From the NCBI RefSeq assembly GCF_001418105.1, contig NZ_LIQI01000027.1, forward strand, positions 62,001-126,000: a DNA stretch of 64,000 nt, written 5' to 3'. A model generated the notes under the pieces. That model was not told the origin of the DNA. It did no database searches and worked only from the letters and a program-made list of their open reading frames with translations. This stretch comes from Lacinutrix himadriensis. GTDB lineage: Bacteria > Bacteroidota > Bacteroidia > Flavobacteriales > Flavobacteriaceae. Numbering within the stretch: the stretch's first letter is position 1; every line of letters starts with the position of its first letter. The position numbers and the translations under genes were made by a program. Shown one piece after another: positions 61,521 to 64,000 of this stretch.

Positions 61521-63773
61521 TTACAAGGTATAACTCACCGAAAAGCTAACATTTCTTCCAATATCATAAATACCATCTGGTTTTAATCTAGATAGATGGT
61601 TTATATATTTTTTATTGGTTAAATTAGTTCCTGTAATTTGAAACTGTAAAGCATTTTTAAACACATTAATTTCTCCACCAAAACCAGCACTTAATAAACT
61701 GTATCCACCAGTTTCTGTTTCAAAAACACTAGTATTGTTCTGTTTTAAAGCAGTACTTAAAGTAATAAATGCATTTCCTTTTTCTAGGTGTTTTAGACTG
61801 TATTCGACACGTAACGTATTGTTTATTTTGTTTGCAGGAATTAATGGTAAATATGCACCACCATTTTGTTTTCCGGTAACGGTTTCAAAACTACTTTCTA
61901 TATGCAACCAATCTAAAGGATGCGGATGAATATGTAAACCAAATTCACCTCCATAAAGTGCAGCATCTTCTTGCAGATATAAGTAAACAGGATCTTCATT
62001 AATACTTTCTCCGTTAGGAGATAAGTAGATATAGTCATTTACTACATTATAAAAACCATTAGCAAAAACTTCTAAATGATCTGTTTTATATTCTAAAGCT
62101 AAATCGGTTTGAAAGTTTTGTTCATTATTCAAATTTTCGTTTCCAATTTCAAAACGGTTGGTACCTTCATGAGAACCATAAGAAGTAAGTTCTGCAAGGT
62201 TTGGAGCTCTAAATCCGGAAGCTACATTTAATCTTGCTACTATGTTTTTAGCAAGATTGGTTTTAAAACCTAAAGCACCATTAAAGCTAGTAAAGTTCTT
62301 GTCTATAGCATTTTCGACAACAATATTCCTAGTATCAAATCTAGCTCCTAATTGTACATCTATTTTTTCAAAATGAATATGAGAAGTAGCCAAAACACCA
62401 AAATCGTTAGTCGTTGCATTTGGGATTAATTCTTCTTCGCCATAATTCGTATTGGTTTGGTTCATTCCTTGCACACCAACTATAGTTTCAAACTTACCCA
62501 TTTTTGGCATATGGTATTTTACATCATAATTAAAGGTTTTAAGTTTCATGTGTAACGCAGGATGTAATATTTCATCGTGTTCCTCATCCTCATGATCGTC
62601 GTGGTCTTCCTCATGATCCTCTTCATGTTCCTCATGATCTTCATCATGATGGTGTTCTTCTTCAAATTCTTTTCTGTCGTTGTACGTAAATCCGAGGTTT
62701 ACATCTAAACTAGAATCTTTAAAAAACACTACAGATTTAGAACTAAAAATATGATTAGTAATGTCTTGATAAGGTAATAACGGATAGTTTTTTAAACTTT
62801 GAACACCTATTTCTTCCGGAATACCGAGCTTAGAAGCATTCAGATTATAACGCAATTCGGTTTTAAAATTTACACCTTGATATCCTAAAGCTGCTTTTAA
62901 ATCTTTTTCGTTAAAACGTGTATTGGTAACTCTATAGTCTTCGGTTTTATAATCGGCATGTTCTGCAAAACTTCCTCGGATTAAAAACTTAAACTTTTCA
63001 CCAGAACTTTTATAGCCAAGATTAGTACTTAATCCTTCGGTATTTGTAAAATATTGCAAATTTAGATTAGTTTCACTTTCATTTTCTTGGGCAAAACGTT
63101 CTGGATTTAAATACAAAACACCACCAAGTGCATCACTACCATAGAGTAGGGAAGCAGGGCCTTTTATAACTTCTACACTTTCTATTCCTGCATCATTAAC
63201 ACCAAGACCATGTTCGCTACCAAATTGCTGATTTTCTAGTCTTATACCTTGTGTATATACTAAAACACGATTCGAACTTAGTCCGCGAATTACAGGTTTT
63301 GAAATACCAATTCCTGTGGAAATACCTTCCACACCAGGGATATTGGTAATACCTTGCGCTAGATTAATGGCTCCTTTATTTTTTAAATCGGAAATTTTAC
63401 GTTGTTCGACTTTCATTACGTTTTCACTTTGTAATTTGTGAAAAGGAGTAGAGACAATAACTTCTTCCATTTCTATCGCGGAAGTTTGCAAACGAATGTC
63501 TAAATTTTCTGGAGACGGAATAGTTATGGTTTGCGAAAAAGTTTCGAATCCAACATACGAAACTAAAATCGTATAGTTTCCGGTAGGTAAATTGTTTAAA
63601 GTGAAATTACCCTCTGAGTTTGTTGTTGCTCCTTTTTCTAATTGCGGAAAGTAAATGTTTGCAAAAGAGACAGGTTGATTGGTTTCGCTATCTAAAACGG
63701 TTCCGTTAATACTGTTTTGTGCATATATGTTGGTTGCCAAAAAAAGCAACAATAGTTTTATAATTTGTTTCAT
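61521..63773 (-). CDS. TonB-dependent receptor with metal-binding-like His/Asp/Glu-rich loop
   Basis: This 750-residue outer membrane receptor has a signal peptide (LLLLFLATNIYAQ), a CarboxypepD_reg-like domain at about 20-100 (SINGTVLDSETNQPVSFANI, SYVGFE), a plug at about 115-220 (SNRVLVYTQGIRLENQQFGS, VEVIKGPASLLYGSDALGGV) and a barrel ending GIYDIGRNVSFSVSYTL. At about residues 369-403 one extracellular loop is very rich in His, Glu and Asp, with ten histidines, for example EEHHHDEDHEEHEEDHEEDH. ZnuD-like zinc receptors have comparable loops, so zinc or another transition metal is a plausible ligand. The end of a small upstream gene lies 175 bp away. Confidence 0.9.
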   Translation of the reverse strand: MKQIIKLLLLFLATNIYAQNSINGTVLDSETNQPVSFANIYFPQLEKGATTNSEGNFTLNNLPTGNYTILVSYVGFETFSQTITIPSPENLDIRLQTSAIEMEEVIVSTPFHKLQSENVMKVEQRKISDLKNKGAINLAQGITNIPGVEGISTGIGISKPVIRGLSSNRVLVYTQGIRLENQQFGSEHGLGVNDAGIESVEVIKGPASLLYGSDALGGVLYLNPERFAQENESETNLNLQYFTNTEGLSTNLGYKSSGEKFKFLIRGSFAEHADYKTEDYRVTNTRFNEKDLKAALGYQGVNFKTELRYNLNASKLGIPEEIGVQSLKNYPLLPYQDITNHIFSSKSVVFFKDSSLDVNLGFTYNDRKEFEEEHHHDEDHEEHEEDHEEDHDDHEDEEHDEILHPALHMKLKTFNYDVKYHMPKMGKFETIVGVQGMNQTNTNYGEEELIPNATTNDFGVLATSHIHFEKIDVQLGARFDTRNIVVENAIDKNFTSFNGALGFKTNLAKNIVARLNVASGFRAPNLAELTSYGSHEGTNRFEIGNENLNNEQNFQTDLALEYKTDHLEVFANGFYNVVNDYIYLSPNGESINEDPVYLYLQEDAALYGGEFGLHIHPHPLDWLHIESSFETVTGKQNGGAYLPLIPANKINNTLRVEYSLKHLEKGNAFITLSTALKQNNTSVFETETGGYSLLSAGFGGEINVFKNALQFQITGTNLTNKKYINHLSRLKPDGIYDIGRNVSFSVSYTL

Positions 63774-63800
63774 TTAATAATTAATTTAGTGGGTATGGTA

Positions 63801-63815
63801 CTGAAATAATTTCAG
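63801..63815 (-). promoter_or_regulatory. Fur-family-like 7-1-7 palindrome upstream of the metal-type TonB receptor
   Basis: CTGAAATAATTTCAG is a perfect 7-1-7 inverted repeat with the AATnATT core found in Fur, Zur and PerR boxes. It lies 28 nt upstream of the receptor ATG (63773). The sequence is direct; the regulator is inferred. Confidence 0.5.
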
Positions 63816-63948
63816 CTCTAAAACCAAGTGATATTTAAAATAAAGGATGGTAATTAGTACATCTATTTCCTCTACATTTTATTAAAAACATAAAGAAAAC
63901 AGCAATGTATTGCATCGATTATTTAAAAAAAGAATTGGTGTAACGTCA

Positions 63949-64000
63949 TTAAACTAATTGTGGCGGACCACGTAACGCAAAGGATAAGCGTTGGTATTCG
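63949..64000 (-). CDS. Partial gene: C-terminus of a small protein ending in RGPPQLV
   Basis: Only the 3' end lies in the window: a frame running in from the right edge encodes EYQRLSFALRGPPQLV and stops with TAA at 63951-63949. I recall small proteins with an RGPPQ-like C-terminus next to metal-type TonB receptors in Flavobacteriia, and this would be the upstream partner of the receptor at 61521. The full gene must be read from the neighbouring sequence. Confidence 0.5.
   Translation of the reverse strand, partial: EYQRLSFALRGPPQLV

Overview
The window is a compact, low-GC stretch of chromosome from a marine-type member of the Flavobacteriaceae (Bacteroidota), close in flavour to genera such as Lacinutrix, Olleya or Winogradskyella; the genus is a guess. 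The evidence is the AT-rich sequence, the near absence of Shine-Dalgarno sites, promoter cores of the TAnnTTTG type, CarboxypepD-reg/TonB receptors, a BatA-domain protein, DUF5916, DUF4159, DUF3667, TIGR02757 and LIC_10190 proteins, and short palindromic repeats between genes. I see no rRNA, tRNA, CRISPR array, transposase or prophage. No gene-free gap exceeds 300 bases.

Layout. 48-4447: a TonB-type receptor, then a prfB (programmed +1 frameshift) - arsC - arsC-like operon on the minus strand. 4541-12503, mainly plus strand: threonine aldolase, a repeat-rich OmpA protein, YbaB (minus), oligopeptidase B, and a cysteine/cystathionine-synthase-like enzyme followed by an alpha-oxoamine synthase, a plausible sulfonolipid (capnine) entry pair. 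12547-20431, minus: methyltransferases, AI-2E exporter family, MFS, RsmE, PPIase, TfoX-like, TsaD. 20534-30177, plus: giant TamB, then a carbon-metabolism block (pfkA, gap, N-acetylglucosamine-kinase-like, mgsA) and a CrtISO-like oxidoreductase. 30178-37360: repeats, small proteins, RhlE-type helicase, a secreted protein with four 16-residue repeats, DUF3667, UvrA. 37598-43416: ECF sigma factor with a 48-aa companion ORF, Nth, Bcp, a family of unknown function and an MBL hydrolase. 43498-48742, minus: esterase, Tic20/DUF4870-like protein, an apparently inactive dihydroorotase, BatA protein and a two-domain GT2. 48999-64000: M61 peptidase, TPR protein, LIC_10190 protein, LolD-like ATPase, DUF5916, FolE, and a TonB receptor with a His/Asp/Glu-rich loop preceded by a Fur-family-like 7-1-7 palindrome.

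Most genes are core or envelope functions. The most interesting signals are: the putative cysteate/capnine pair; two degenerate paralogs (ArsC-like without its Cys, dihydroorotase without its metal ligands); the small ORF behind the sigma factor; palindromes in front of both TonB receptors; and a roughly 90-bp repeat found three times, each copy about 30-40 nt downstream of a minus-strand stop codon. Functions come from reading motifs by eye; no database search was run.
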